DNA of 64,000 nucleotides from Sphingomonadaceae bacterium (GCA_002863155.1 PKED01000092.1:1-64000); one strand, 5' to 3'; counted from the first letter of the stretch, positions 17,359 through 26,761 are shown. A program made the numbers and translations. The notes: generated by a model from the sequence alone, not told the origin.

Positions 17359-18117
17359 ATGGCCGACGCGAACGCGCGCGCCGACATTCTGACTGACGCG
17401 GTCCGCCGCCCGCCATGGGGCTATTATGCGGCAGCCGCGCTGGCGGCGGCGACGCTGCTGCTGGTCGGGCTGGGCGCCATCGTCATGCGCGGGCAACCCC
17501 TGGCGTTCGACCGCGCGATCATGCTCGCGATGCGCGAGCCCGAGAATATGCGCATTCCCGAAGGGCCGGTATGGCTCAAACAGGCGATGCTCGACGTTAC
17601 CGCGCTCGGCGGGGAAACAGTGCTGACGCTGGTCGTCGTGGCGACGGCGGGGTTTCTGGCGCTCGGGCGGCGCTGGCTGACACTGGCGCTGGTAATCGGC
17701 GGTACGCTGAGCGGATCATGGCTGGTCGGGGTGTTCAAGGGGCTGGTCGGGCGCACCCGCCCCGCGCTGATCGATCATCTGGTCGAGGTCTGGTCGGCGA
17801 GCTTCCCGAGCGGCCATGCCGCCAACAGCGCGATCGTCTATCTCACTATCGCGCTGCTGCTCATGCAGATCGTCCCGCGCCGGGCCGAGCGGCTCTATCT
17901 GCTGGGCGTGGCGGTTCTGCTCGTCGGCGCGATCGGCATCAGCCGCGTTTATCTCGGCGTCCATTTCCCAAGCGACGTCGTCGCCGGGTGGAGCTTCGGC
18001 GCGCTCTGGGCGCTCGGCTGGTGGTGGTTCGGCGCGTGGGCGCGGGTCAGGCGCGCGCGAGCAGGGCGCGGGCCGCCTTCAGATGCGGCGCATCGACCAT
18101 CCGCCCGTTCAGGCTGA
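17359..18117 (+). CDS. PAP2 family membrane phosphatase
   Basis: A 252-residue membrane protein with about six hydrophobic helices and the three phosphatase motifs of the PAP2 superfamily: KGLVGRTRP (near 131), SFPSGHA (near 149) and SRVYLGVHFPSDV (near 194), the last two carrying the catalytic histidines. Likely substrates are undecaprenyl pyrophosphate or other lipid phosphates at the periplasmic face. Its last 71 bases overlap the end of the convergent CitE-like gene; the C-terminal 25 residues (after WARVRRA) are low-complexity and lie in that overlap, so the reading frame may simply run on. Confidence 0.85.
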   Translation: MADANARADILTDAVRRPPWGYYAAAALAAATLLLVGLGAIVMRGQPLAFDRAIMLAMREPENMRIPEGPVWLKQAMLDVTALGGETVLTLVVVATAGFLALGRRWLTLALVIGGTLSGSWLVGVFKGLVGRTRPALIDHLVEVWSASFPSGHAANSAIVYLTIALLLMQIVPRRAERLYLLGVAVLLVGAIGISRVYLGVHFPSDVVAGWSFGALWALGWWWFGAWARVRRARAGRGPPSDAAHRPSARSG

Positions 18118-18877
18118 GCGCGCCCGCGCCCGGATGGGCGGCGAACAGATCGACCACCGCCTGGGCATGCGCGATCTCCTCCGCGCTCGGGGTGAAGGCG
18201 GCGTTGATGACGCTCACCTGCGCCGGGTGAATCGCCATCATACCGGAAAAGCCGTCGCGCCGCCCGCGCGCCGCATAGGCCGCGAGCCCGTCGAGATCGC
18301 GGAAATCGGGATAGACCGTCTCGATCGCGGCGACGCCCGCCGCATGCGCGCCGAACAGCGTCAGCGAGCGGGCGAGCTGATAGGGCGCGGCGAAGCTGCC
18401 ATCCGCCTCGCGCGAGGTTGCCGCGCCGATCGCCGCCGGCAGATCCTCGGCGCCCCAGGTCAGCCCGGCAAGCCGCGCCGTCACCCCGCCATAGCTGCCG
18501 AGCGTGAACACCGCCGCCGCCGTCTCGGTCGCGATCGGCAGGATCATGATGTCGCCGTCGAGCCGTGCGTCGAGCGCGGCAAGCGTCGCCCCGCCTTCGG
18601 CCTTCGGCAACACGATGCCGTCGGGCCGCGCGGGTAGCACGGCGGCGAGATCGGCCTCGGCCAGCCCCGAATCGAGCGGGTTGATCCGCACGAACAGCGT
18701 CACGTCGCGCACCTTGCCCAGAAAATCGGCAATGGCGGCGCGCGCCGCGGGCTTCGCGCTCGGCGCGACCGCGTCCTCCAGATCGAGGATCAGCGCATCG
18801 GCGCCCGAGGCAAGCGCCTTTTCCATCCGGTCGGGCCGGTCACCGGGAACGAACAGCAGCGAACGCAGGCGGGGCAT
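18047..18877 (-). CDS. HpcH/HpaI aldolase / citrate lyase beta-like protein
   Basis: A 276-residue CitE-like lyase with a TIM-barrel fold. Family landmarks are RSLLFVPGDRPDRMEKAL at the N-terminus, the metal-site block ADALILDLEDAVAP near residue 32, VRINPLDSG near 66, VLPKAEGG near 93 and GMMAIHPAQVSVIN near 215. Free-standing CitE-like proteins cleave or form CoA thioesters such as malyl-, citramalyl- or beta-methylmalyl-CoA; the substrate here is not evident. The start at 18877 follows AGAGG; an upstream in-frame start adds ten unconserved residues. Confidence 0.85.
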   Translation of the reverse strand: MPRLRSLLFVPGDRPDRMEKALASGADALILDLEDAVAPSAKPAARAAIADFLGKVRDVTLFVRINPLDSGLAEADLAAVLPARPDGIVLPKAEGGATLAALDARLDGDIMILPIATETAAAVFTLGSYGGVTARLAGLTWGAEDLPAAIGAATSREADGSFAAPYQLARSLTLFGAHAAGVAAIETVYPDFRDLDGLAAYAARGRRDGFSGMMAIHPAQVSVINAAFTPSAEEIAHAQAVVDLFAAHPGAGALSLNGRMVDAPHLKAARALLARA

Positions 18878-19006
18878 CGGCACAACCTCTCTTCCAATCC
18901 GCCGCATCCGCTAGCATGGACGGGCCGTTTTGCGAACGCGACAAAGCGTCTTGATACTTTATACCATTACCAATACGGCAACGCTTCGATCCGGATGGAG
19001 TAAGGC

Positions 19007-21166
19007 GTGAAGCAGGCTAGACGGTTTTTGGCGGGCACGGCCCTGATCATATTCTGGGCATCGGTGGCGCAGGCGGAAACCGACCCGACCCCGATCGCCG
19101 CGCCCGATCCGCAGGCGCAGGCAGCCGACGCGCCGACCGAGGTGATCGTCACCGGCGTCGTCGAACATAGCGAGCGCGACGTGCTGTCGGGATCGTCGGT
19201 GCTGACTGGGGCCGAGCTGACCCGCAACCTGTTGCCGACGATCGGCGATACGCTTGCCCGCCAGCCGGGCGTGTCGGCGACCTCGTTCGGGCCGAGCGCG
19301 TCGCGCCCGATCCTGCGCGGCTTTCAGGGCGATCGGATCCGCGTGCTGACCGACGGGATCGGATCGATCGACGTGTCGAACACCTCGGTCGACCATGCGG
19401 TCGTCATCAACCCGCTGCTCGCCGAACGGATCGAGGTACTGCGCGGACCGGCCGCGCTGCTTTACGGTTCGTCGGCGGTCGGCGGGGTCGTCAACGTCAT
19501 CGACGCGCGCATTCCCCGCCGCGTGCCCGAAAAGGGTTATAGCGTCGACACCATCGCCACCTATGGCTCGGCCGCCAATGAACGGTCGGCGGGCGCGAGC
19601 GCCAATGTCGCGATCGGCAGGCAGTTCGTCCTCAACGCCAATGGCAGCTACAACCGTACCGACGACCTGCGGATCGGCGGCTTTGCGCTGACGCCGCAGC
19701 GCAGGGCGGAAGCGCTGGCCAGCGTCGGCGTGCCGCAGAACCCGCCGCCGGGCGAGGATCCGATCGATTTCGCCGCCAATGCCGCCATTCGCGGGCGGCT
19801 GCCCAACAGCGCGAGCGAGACCTGGACGGCGGGCGCCGGCGGCGCGATCGTGACCGATCGCGGGACGCTCGGCATCTCCTATGGCCATTATGCGAGCCTG
19901 TACGGCGTGCCGCTTCGCTATGCGACCCAGGTCGGCCAGGAACAGGAAGCGCCCCGGATCGACATCCTCCAGGACCGGTTCGACCTGCGCGGCGAAGTCG
20001 ATGCCGATGGTCCGTTCGTCAAGACGCTGCGGCTGCGCGCGGGCTATGCCGCCTATCGCCAGTTCGAGCTCGAGCCCGACGGCGCGGTGGCGACGACCTT
20101 CTTCAACCGCGGCGTCGAGGCGCGGTTCGAAGTGATCCAGGCGCGGCGCGGCGCATGGCTCGGCGCATCGGGCATCCAGTTCTCGAACCGCGAGTTCAAC
20201 GTGATCGGCGACGAGGCTTTCCTGCCGCGCAACGGAACCGCCCAGACCGGCATCTTCACCCAGCAGCAGTTCGATTTCGGGCGCTTCAAGGCGGAGGCCG
20301 GCGCGCGGTACGAATGGACCGATCTCGCCTCGCGATCGGCGGTCGACGACCCGCGCTATTTCCGCGGAAGCCGCAGTTTCGGAGCGTTTTCGGGCGCGAT
20401 CGGTGGTTCGTACGGGCTCAACGACGTGGTGCGGATCGGCCTCAACTTGTCGCGCACCGAGCGCGCGCCGAGCGCCGAGGAACTGTTCGCCAACGGCGCC
20501 CATGCCGGCACCCAGGCCTATGAACTCGGCAATCCCGATTTCCGGCTGGAAAAAAGCTGGGGGCTGGAAGCGACGTTCCACGCGCATGGCAATGGCTACA
20601 GTTTTGACGCGTCGGCCTATTACAACTGGTTCGCCAATTTCATTTCGGACAACCAGACCGATCAGGCGGTGTGCGAAGCCGCCGCCGCGCCGAGTGGGCG
20701 CGAGGTCGCGCTGCCCTGTTTTCAGCTGACGCAGGGCGATGCCCGCTATTTCGGGTTCGAAGCGAGCGGATCGGTGAAGGTCGCGCAGCTCGGCCGCTAT
20801 GCGATCAACCTCGATGCGCTCGGCGATTACGTCAACGCGACGCTCGCCGATCGCGGCCCGGCGCCGCGCATTCCTCCGGCGCGGGTGCTCGGCGGCGTCG
20901 AGGCGCAGTCGGACCGGCTGAGCGGGCGGGTCGAGGTGGAACATGTCTTCCCGCAAGGGCGGCTCGCCCCGTTCGAGACGCGCACCAGCGGCTTCACGCT
21001 CGTCAACCTCTCGGCGCAGTTCAAGCCCTTTGGCGGCGAGACCAGCTTGACGCTGTCGGCGAACAATCTGTTCGACGTCGATGCCCGCCGCCATGCGAGC
21101 TTCCTGAAGGATTTCGCGCCGCTCGCCGGCCGCGACATCCGGGTGACGGTGCGGTTCCCGCTCTAG
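19007..21166 (+). CDS. TonB-dependent outer-membrane receptor, ZnuD-like
   Basis: A 719-residue receptor with a signal peptide (cleaved near AQAETDP). A plug domain covers about residues 44-165 (EVIVTGVVEHSERDVLSGSS, then PILRGFQGDRIRVLTDGI and RIEVLRGPAALLYGSSAVGG). A 22-strand barrel ends in the aromatic RVTVRFPL. The segment ERAPSAEELFANGAHAGTQA and the following YELGN block recall the zinc receptor ZnuD and related metal receptors, so zinc is a possible substrate. The start is a GTG with GGAGTAAGG upstream. The 5' region is AT-rich (CTTGATACTTTATACCATTA at about 18949-18968), a likely promoter; no clear Zur palindrome could be confirmed by eye. Confidence 0.85.
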   Translation: MKQARRFLAGTALIIFWASVAQAETDPTPIAAPDPQAQAADAPTEVIVTGVVEHSERDVLSGSSVLTGAELTRNLLPTIGDTLARQPGVSATSFGPSASRPILRGFQGDRIRVLTDGIGSIDVSNTSVDHAVVINPLLAERIEVLRGPAALLYGSSAVGGVVNVIDARIPRRVPEKGYSVDTIATYGSAANERSAGASANVAIGRQFVLNANGSYNRTDDLRIGGFALTPQRRAEALASVGVPQNPPPGEDPIDFAANAAIRGRLPNSASETWTAGAGGAIVTDRGTLGISYGHYASLYGVPLRYATQVGQEQEAPRIDILQDRFDLRGEVDADGPFVKTLRLRAGYAAYRQFELEPDGAVATTFFNRGVEARFEVIQARRGAWLGASGIQFSNREFNVIGDEAFLPRNGTAQTGIFTQQQFDFGRFKAEAGARYEWTDLASRSAVDDPRYFRGSRSFGAFSGAIGGSYGLNDVVRIGLNLSRTERAPSAEELFANGAHAGTQAYELGNPDFRLEKSWGLEATFHAHGNGYSFDASAYYNWFANFISDNQTDQAVCEAAAAPSGREVALPCFQLTQGDARYFGFEASGSVKVAQLGRYAINLDALGDYVNATLADRGPAPRIPPARVLGGVEAQSDRLSGRVEVEHVFPQGRLAPFETRTSGFTLVNLSAQFKPFGGETSLTLSANNLFDVDARRHASFLKDFAPLAGRDIRVTVRFPL

Positions 21167-21198
21167 CGGCTAGGCCCGTCGCCCGATCATCATCCAGA

Positions 21199-21279
21199 CC
21201 GTTGGTGTCGAGCGAAGTCGAGACACCGCGCGACTAGCTTGTGCCCCGCCCCTCGACTGCGCTCGGGACGAGCGGTGGG
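21199..21279. repeat. Palindromic intergenic repeat, family also at 54804-54886
   Basis: Between the TonB receptor and galE. The left half is CCGTTGGTGTCGAGCGAAGT and on, forming a GGTGTCGA / TCGACACC-type hairpin. The right half reads CCCCTCGACTGCGCTCGGGA followed by CGAGCGGTGG. The same CCGTTGGT start and CCTCGAC-CGCTCGGGACGA-CGGTGG end occur at 54804-54886. Consistent with a dispersed REP-like element. Confidence 0.75.
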
Positions 21280-21281
21280 GT

Positions 21282-22274
21282 TCAGCCCGCCCGCTCGGCC
21301 AGTTTGCGCTCCCACGCCAGCGCATGCGCGACGATCGTGTCGAGATCGTCGAGGCGCGGCCGCCAGGGCAGCGTCGCCAGGATCCGCGCATTGTCGGCGG
21401 TGAGCGCATCGGGGTCGCCCGGCCGGCGCCCCTCGTAACGGCGCTCGATCCGCATATTGGTCACCCGGTCGACCGCATCGAGCACGTCGTTGACCGAATA
21501 GCCGCGACCATAGCCCGCATTCATCACATGGCTTTCGCCCGGGCGCGCGACGAGCAGGTCGAGCGCGTCGACATGCGCCGCCGCCAGATCGGTGACATGG
21601 ATATAGTCGCGCACCCCGGTGCCGTCGGGGGTCGCGAAATCGGTGCCGAACACGCTCACATGGCCGCGCTTGCCCGTCGCCGCCTCGACCGCGACCTTGA
21701 TGAGATGGGTCGCGCCCGCCGTCGACTGGCCCGACCGCCCCGCCGGATCGGCACCCGCGACGTTGAAATATCGCAGCGCGCAATAGTTCATCGGATGCGC
21801 GGCGGCGACATCGGCGAGCATCGCCTCGGTCATCAGCTTCGACATGCCATAGGGATTGATCGGGCTTTTGGGGCTGTCCTCGCGCACCGGCACGATTTCG
21901 GGAATGCCATAGGTTGCCGCCGTCGACGAAAAGATGAAATGCGGCACGCCGCACGCGACCGCGCTTTCGATCAGCGACCGGCTGGCGGCGGTGTTGTTGC
22001 GATAATATTTGAGCGGGTCGCTCACCGATTCGGGCACCACCACCGATCCGGCGAAATGCATGATCGCGCGGACATCATGGTCGCGGATCGCGTCGCGCGC
22101 CGCCGCATCCTCGATATTCGCCTGTACCAGCGTTGCGCGTGGGTCCACCGCCCAGGCAAAGCCGGTGACGAGATTGTCGACCACCACCACCCGGTGCCCC
22201 GCGTCGCACAGCGCAAGCACCGCATGGCTGCCGATATAGCCCGCGCCGCCGGTTACCAGTATCGCGCCGTCCAT
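21282..22274 (-). CDS. galE: UDP-glucose 4-epimerase
   Basis: A 330-residue short-chain dehydrogenase-type epimerase that interconverts UDP-glucose and UDP-galactose. The NAD-binding loop is VTGGAGYIGSHAV at the N-terminus. The catalytic Ser-Ser/Tyr-Lys set is FSSTAATYG (near 125) with NPYGMSKLM (near 146). LRYFNVAGADPAGRSGQ and GTGVRDYIHVTDLAAAH are typical GalE blocks. It is divergent from msrA. It would supply UDP-galactose for surface polysaccharide or glycosphingolipid synthesis; no other sugar genes are adjacent. Confidence 0.95.
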   Translation of the reverse strand: MDGAILVTGGAGYIGSHAVLALCDAGHRVVVVDNLVTGFAWAVDPRATLVQANIEDAAARDAIRDHDVRAIMHFAGSVVVPESVSDPLKYYRNNTAASRSLIESAVACGVPHFIFSSTAATYGIPEIVPVREDSPKSPINPYGMSKLMTEAMLADVAAAHPMNYCALRYFNVAGADPAGRSGQSTAGATHLIKVAVEAATGKRGHVSVFGTDFATPDGTGVRDYIHVTDLAAAHVDALDLLVARPGESHVMNAGYGRGYSVNDVLDAVDRVTNMRIERRYEGRRPGDPDALTADNARILATLPWRPRLDDLDTIVAHALAWERKLAERAG

Positions 22275-22346
22275 CCTTGGTTCCTTCCGATTGCGTGTCG
22301 CCTGCGCGCTCCTATCTAATGCGGGCAGAGATTAAAGGAGCAATTG

Positions 22347-22895
22347 ATGGCCACGGAAATCGCGACGCTTGCGGGCGGGTGCTTCTGGTGCACCGAAGCG
22401 GTGTTCAACGACGTGATCGGCGTCGAAAAGGTCGAAAGCGGCTATATCGGCGGCCATATCCCCAACCCGACCTATCGCCAGGTCTGCGGCGGCGACACCG
22501 GCCATGCCGAAGCGATCCGCGTGACGTTCGACAATGACGTGGTCAGCTATGGCGACATTCTAGACATGTTTTTCGCAACCCATGATCCGACGACGCTCAA
22601 CCGCCAGGGCAACGATGTCGGCACCCAGTATCGATCGGCGATCTTCCCGCATTCGGATGAGCAGCGGATCGAGGCGAAGGCGGCGATGCAGCGCGCCGCC
22701 TCGGGCTGGCCGGCACCGATCGTGACGACGATCGAACCGCTGAGCGACTGGTATGTGGCCGAGGATTACCATCAGGAATATTGGGACGGCGACGGCCAGC
22801 GGAATCCCTATTGCATCGCGGTGATCCCGCCCAAGCTCAATAAGCTCCGCAAGAGCTTCGCCGCCCGGTCGAAATCGGCGCAGGCAGTGGGGTGA
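22347..22895 (+). CDS. msrA: Peptide methionine sulfoxide reductase MsrA
   Basis: A 182-residue repair enzyme reducing methionine-S-sulfoxide. The catalytic Cys12 lies in [13 protein letters not shown]. Other conserved blocks are [50 protein letters not shown] and the final AEDYHQEYW. The ATG at 22347 is preferred over a TTG three bases earlier because AAAGGAG sits six bases before it. Monocistronic by appearance, divergent from galE. Confidence 0.96.
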   Translation: MATEIATLAGGCFWCTEAVFNDVIGVEKVESGYIGGHIPNPTYRQVCGGDTGHAEAIRVTFDNDVVSYGDILDMFFATHDPTTLNRQGNDVGTQYRSAIFPHSDEQRIEAKAAMQRAASGWPAPIVTTIEPLSDWYVAEDYHQEYWDGDGQRNPYCIAVIPPKLNKLRKSFAARSKSAQAVG

Positions 22896-22970
22896 AATTT
22901 GTCAGATCAGGAGCGGCGCCAATCCGGACTGTCGATTTTGGCCTCGAACCTGTCCAATAAAAGCTGAATC

Positions 22971-23047
22971 GTCATTGCGAGCGTAGCGAAGCAATCCAGT
23001 GAGGCGCTCACAGAAGGGCTGGATTGCTTCGCTGCGCTCGCAATGAC
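22971..23047. repeat. Long intergenic palindrome (29-bp arms)
   Basis: Left arm 22971-22999 (GTCATTGCGAGCGTAGCGAA then GCAATCCAG) and right arm 23019-23047 are inverse complements with one mismatch in 29, around a 19-base loop. It lies between msrA and the convergent sua5 gene, with no coding content. The GTCATTGCGAGCG...GCAATCC motif is a widespread dispersed palindrome type in bacteria, including alphaproteobacteria. Whether it acts as terminator or mobile repeat is unknown. Confidence 0.9.
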
Positions 23048-23139
23048 GGATGGTTTGGTTCCAATAAGACAAACGTTGGCGCGCTCGCCTAACCTCTCCT
23101 TATCGCACAACCCCCTCAATCGGCAGCGCTCGATCGCGC

Positions 23140-24084
23140 TCAATACGCGGCGCGGGCCAGCCGGTCGTTGATCGCGGCGCCCAGCCCTTCCTCGGGCACC
23201 GGCGCCACCGCGATCTTCGGCTTGGCGCTCGCATCGGCGCCGTGGAGGGTGTCGAACAGGTTTGCGGCGGCCTCCACCAGGTCGCCGGTGGCGGACAGCG
23301 TATCGTCGCCGGCGACGCGACCGAAGCCGATCAGCCATTCGTCGCGCTCGGCTTCGGTGGCGTTCAGGCGGAGCGGCTTGGCGGGCGCATAGTGGCTCGC
23401 GAGCTGGCCCGGCGCGATGATCCCGCCGACCGCGTTGGCGAGCGGCTGGCCGATCACCGCCGCGACCGCCGCCGCCGTGACCGGGCCGGGCCGCAGCAGC
23501 CGCGGGGTCGCGCCGGTCTGAATTATGGTTGATTCGAGCCCCTCGGGGCATGGGCCGTCGTCGATCACCAGCGGGATGCGCCCGCCCAGGCTCATCAGCA
23601 CATGCGCGGCGCGGGTCGGGCTGATGCCGCCGCTGGCATTGGCGGACGGCGCGGCGAGCGGCTTGCCCGACGCCTTGATCAGCCCCCGGATCGCGCGGTG
23701 GGCGGGTACCCGGATTGCGATTGTTGCCAGCCCGGCGGTTGCCAGCGAGGCGATCCCCGGTTCCGCGCGCGCGGGCAGCACCAGCGTCAGCGGCCCCGGC
23801 CAGAATGCTTCGGCCAGCGCGCGGGCATCTGTGTCGAATTCGGCGAACGCCTCGGCGGCGGCAAGGCTTGCGACATGGACGATCAGGGGGTTGAAGCTCG
23901 GGCGCCCCTTGGCGGCATAGATGGCGGCGACCGCGAGCGGGTTGGTCGCGTCGGCGGCGAGGCCATAGACCGTCTCGGTCGCGATCGCGACCGGCTGGCC
24001 TGAAGCGATCAATCGCGCGGCTTCGGCGATCGCCGACACATCATAGGCTAGGCAATGTGTGGCGAAGGTATTTGGTGCGTCCAC
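23140..24084 (-). CDS. tsaC: Threonylcarbamoyl-AMP synthase (Sua5/YciO/YrdC type)
   Basis: A 314-residue protein that makes threonylcarbamoyl-AMP for the t6A37 modification of ANN-decoding tRNAs. The YrdC domain covers about residues 15-205, with the signature ATETVYGLAADATNP, the KGRPSFNPLIVH block and SANASGGISPT. A C-terminal Sua5 domain (about 230-310, starting APGQLASHYAPAKPL) distinguishes it from short TsaC. The start is a GTG at 24084 at the window's divergent promoter with the acyl-CoA dehydrogenase; a slightly different start cannot be excluded. Confidence 0.92.
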   Translation of the reverse strand: MDAPNTFATHCLAYDVSAIAEAARLIASGQPVAIATETVYGLAADATNPLAVAAIYAAKGRPSFNPLIVHVASLAAAEAFAEFDTDARALAEAFWPGPLTLVLPARAEPGIASLATAGLATIAIRVPAHRAIRGLIKASGKPLAAPSANASGGISPTRAAHVLMSLGGRIPLVIDDGPCPEGLESTIIQTGATPRLLRPGPVTAAAVAAVIGQPLANAVGGIIAPGQLASHYAPAKPLRLNATEAERDEWLIGFGRVAGDDTLSATGDLVEAAANLFDTLHGADASAKPKIAVAPVPEEGLGAAINDRLARAAY

Positions 24085-24131
24085 ATGGGCGGGCTATAGC
24101 GGCGGACAGCTTTCGACAAGAGAGGATGGAC

Positions 24132-25853
24132 ATGCCCTTCACTGCCGCCGTCGCCGATCAGCGCTTCGTGCTCGACCATATCGTGCGCCTGCCCGAAATC
24201 GCCGGGAGCGAGCGTTTCGCTGCCGCGACGCCCGACCTGATCGACGCGGTGCTCGAAGGTGCAGGCAGCTTTGCCGAGGGCGAATGGGCGCCGCTCAGCC
24301 GGCTGGGCGATACGGTCGGCGCGAAATGGACCCCCGACGGGGTGGTGATGCCCGAAGGCTTCGCGGCGGCGTACAAGGCCTATGTCGAGGGCGGCTGGGG
24401 GACGATCGGCGTGCCCGAGGCGCATGGCGGGCAGGGCCTGCCCTTCATCATCCAGACGGCGGTGCTGGAAACGCTGGGCGCGGCGAACATGGGCTTCGCG
24501 CTCTGCCCGACGCTGACCGTCGGCGCGATCGAGGCGCTGGCGCATCACGGCAGCCCGGAACAGCAGGCGCTCTACCTCCCGCATCTCGCGACCGGCGCGT
24601 GGACCGGCACGATGAACCTCACCGAGCCGCAGGCGGGCAGCGATGTCGGCGCGGTACGCAGCAAGGCCGAGCCGCGCGCCGACGGCAAATGGTCGATCAC
24701 CGGCCAGAAGATCTACATCTCGTTCGGCGACCACGACATGGCGGAGAATATCGTCCACCTCGTGCTCGCGCGCACGCCCGATGCGCCGCCGGGGACGAAG
24801 GGGCTGTCGCTGTTCCTGGTGCCCAAATACCGGCTCGATGCCGATGGCCGTCCGGGCGAACCCAACGACGTGCGCGTCGTGTCGATCGAACACAAGCTGG
24901 GGCTGCACGCCTCCCCCACCTGTGTGCTGAGCTTCGGCGACAATGGCGACTGCGTCGGCGAGCTGATCGGCCCCGAACTGGGCGGCATGCGCGGCATGTT
25001 CACGATGATGAACAACGCCCGCCTGAATGTCGGCCTGCAGGGCGTGCAGATCGCCGAGCGCGCGACCCAACACGCCGTCGCCTATGCCCGCGAACGCATC
25101 CAGAGCGCGCGACCGGGCAGCGGCGGCAAGGGCGTGCCGATCATCGAGCATCCCGACGTCCGCCGCATGCTGATGCGGATGAAGGCGCAGACCCAGGCGG
25201 CGCGCGCGCTCGTCTATCTCGCGGCGGGGCAGGTCGACCGCGCGACGCTGGGCGAGCCGGGGGCGCAGGCGCGGCTCGACTTGCTCACCCCGCTCGCCAA
25301 GGCGCACGGCACCGACATCGGCTGCGAAGTGTCGAGCCTGGCGATCCAGATCCATGGCGGCATGGGCTATGTCGAGGAGACCGGCGTCGCCCAGTTCTTC
25401 CGCGATGCGCGCATCACGCCGATCTATGAAGGGACGAACGGCATCCAGGCCGCCGATCTGGTCGGCCGCAAGCTGAGCATGGACAATGGCGGCGTGATGC
25501 TCGGCCTGATCGACGAGATGCGCGGCGCGGCGGAGGATCCGGGCCTGCGGAGCCTGATCGACGCCTGTGACGAGGTCGCGCGGCGGCTGCTGACCGCTGA
25601 TGTCGATGACCGGCTGGCGGCGAGCTATCCATTCCTGACGATGCTGTCGACGGCGGTGTGCGGCTGGCTGATGGAAGCGCAGGGGCGGGCGGCGACGGCG
25701 GCCGGGGGCGATCCCGAATTCCTCGCGATGAAGCGCGCGGTCGCCGACTTCTATGTGAGCCAGATCGTGCCCGAGGCGATGGGGCTGAAGGCGGCGGCAA
25801 CGGCACCGGCGACGCAGCTCTACGCGCTCGCCCCCGAAGCCTTCGCCGCTTGA
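24132..25853 (+). CDS. Acyl-CoA dehydrogenase
   Basis: A 573-residue flavoenzyme of the long acyl-CoA dehydrogenase subgroup (which includes 3-methylmercaptopropionyl-CoA dehydrogenase DmdC and many fatty acyl-CoA enzymes). Signatures are MNLTEPQAGSDVGAVRSKAE near residue 160, GQKIYISFGDHD, the central FTMMNNARLNVGLQGV and IQIHGGMGYVEETGVAQFFR near 402. The C-terminal 120 residues are the extra domain typical of this longer type. The start at 24132 has AGAGAGG six bases upstream; the ATG at 24126 directly abuts that site. The substrate is unknown. It overlaps the next gene by four bases. Confidence 0.9.
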   Translation: MPFTAAVADQRFVLDHIVRLPEIAGSERFAAATPDLIDAVLEGAGSFAEGEWAPLSRLGDTVGAKWTPDGVVMPEGFAAAYKAYVEGGWGTIGVPEAHGGQGLPFIIQTAVLETLGAANMGFALCPTLTVGAIEALAHHGSPEQQALYLPHLATGAWTGTMNLTEPQAGSDVGAVRSKAEPRADGKWSITGQKIYISFGDHDMAENIVHLVLARTPDAPPGTKGLSLFLVPKYRLDADGRPGEPNDVRVVSIEHKLGLHASPTCVLSFGDNGDCVGELIGPELGGMRGMFTMMNNARLNVGLQGVQIAERATQHAVAYARERIQSARPGSGGKGVPIIEHPDVRRMLMRMKAQTQAARALVYLAAGQVDRATLGEPGAQARLDLLTPLAKAHGTDIGCEVSSLAIQIHGGMGYVEETGVAQFFRDARITPIYEGTNGIQAADLVGRKLSMDNGGVMLGLIDEMRGAAEDPGLRSLIDACDEVARRLLTADVDDRLAASYPFLTMLSTAVCGWLMEAQGRAATAAGGDPEFLAMKRAVADFYVSQIVPEAMGLKAAATAPATQLYALAPEAFAA

Positions 25854-26761
25854 CCGACTGGTCGTGGATCCCGCCCGCCGACAGCGGGATCCGCGTCCGC
25901 ATGCAGCCGGCGAACGGCATCGATTTCGAGCTGGCCGAGCTCGACGCAGCCGATGGCGGCACCGACCGGCTGGCGCTGTGCCTCCACGGCTTTCCGGAAC
26001 TCAATTTCAGCTGGCGGTATCAGATGCCGTTGCTTAGCCGGCTCGGCTGGCGCGTCTGGGCGCCCAATCTGCGCGGCTATGGCGCGTCGTCGAAGCCTAC
26101 CGGGGTCGATGCCTATCGGCTGGACACGCTCTGCGCCGATGTTGCCGCGCTGATCGACGCGAGCGGCGCGCGCGAGGTGATGCTGGTCGCGCACGACTGG
26201 GGCGCAGTGATCGCCTGGCATTTCGCGATCAAGAGGCTGCGGCCGCTCGTTCGCCTCGTCATCATGAACGTGCCGCATCCGATGGTGGCGCGGCGCGAGC
26301 GGCGCAATTGGCGGCAGCTGCGGATGAGCTGGTACATCTTCTTCTTCCAGCTGCCCTGGCTGCCCGAATTCGGGCTCGCACGCGACGGCGCCCGTCGGAT
26401 CGGCGCCGCCTTTGCCGGGATGGCGACCGACAAGGCGCGCTTTCCACCCGATGTGACTAATGTCTACCGCGCAGCGGCGCCGCGCCCCGGAGCGCTGACC
26501 GCGATGGTCAACTATTACCGCGCGCTGCTTCGCACCCCCGATTATGCAGCGATCGGCGATGGCCGGATCGATGTGCCGACGCTGATGATCTGGGGCGAAG
26601 CCGACAGGGCGCTCGGCCCATGGCTGACGCGCGGCACCGAACGATGGGTGCCCGAACTGACGCTCCACACCTTGCCTGGCGTGTCGCACTGGGTGCAACA
26701 GGAAGCACCGGAGCAGGTCAATGCGCTGCTCGACGACTGGCTGTCGGCCCGCGTCGCCTAG
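25850..26761 (+). CDS. Alpha/beta hydrolase, epoxide-hydrolase-like
   Basis: A 303-residue hydrolase. Family features are the oxyanion block LCLHGFPELNFSWRYQ (near 43), the nucleophile D116 in VAHDWGAVIAWHF (the Asp-type elbow of epoxide hydrolases and haloalkane dehalogenases), TLMIWGEADRALG near residue 245 and the catalytic His in LPGVSHWVQQEAPEQV. The proposed start is a TTG overlapping the acyl-CoA dehydrogenase stop (TTGA, 25850-25853); the next in-frame ATG is 25901, so the N-terminus is uncertain. Coupling suggests both act on the same lipid-like substrate. Confidence 0.82.
   Translation: MTDWSWIPPADSGIRVRMQPANGIDFELAELDAADGGTDRLALCLHGFPELNFSWRYQMPLLSRLGWRVWAPNLRGYGASSKPTGVDAYRLDTLCADVAALIDASGAREVMLVAHDWGAVIAWHFAIKRLRPLVRLVIMNVPHPMVARRERRNWRQLRMSWYIFFFQLPWLPEFGLARDGARRIGAAFAGMATDKARFPPDVTNVYRAAAPRPGALTAMVNYYRALLRTPDYAAIGDGRIDVPTLMIWGEADRALGPWLTRGTERWVPELTLHTLPGVSHWVQQEAPEQVNALLDDWLSARVA

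Noticed and set aside
18047-18117. A 71-base overlap of the PAP2 and CitE-like genes as a functional antisense arrangement
   Set aside because: The overlapping PAP2 tail is low-complexity and probably just read-through to the first stop; no special function need be assumed.
18949-18990. A Zur operator upstream of the ZnuD-like receptor
   Set aside because: The region is AT-rich, but no symmetric site of the alphaproteobacterial Zur type could be verified by eye.
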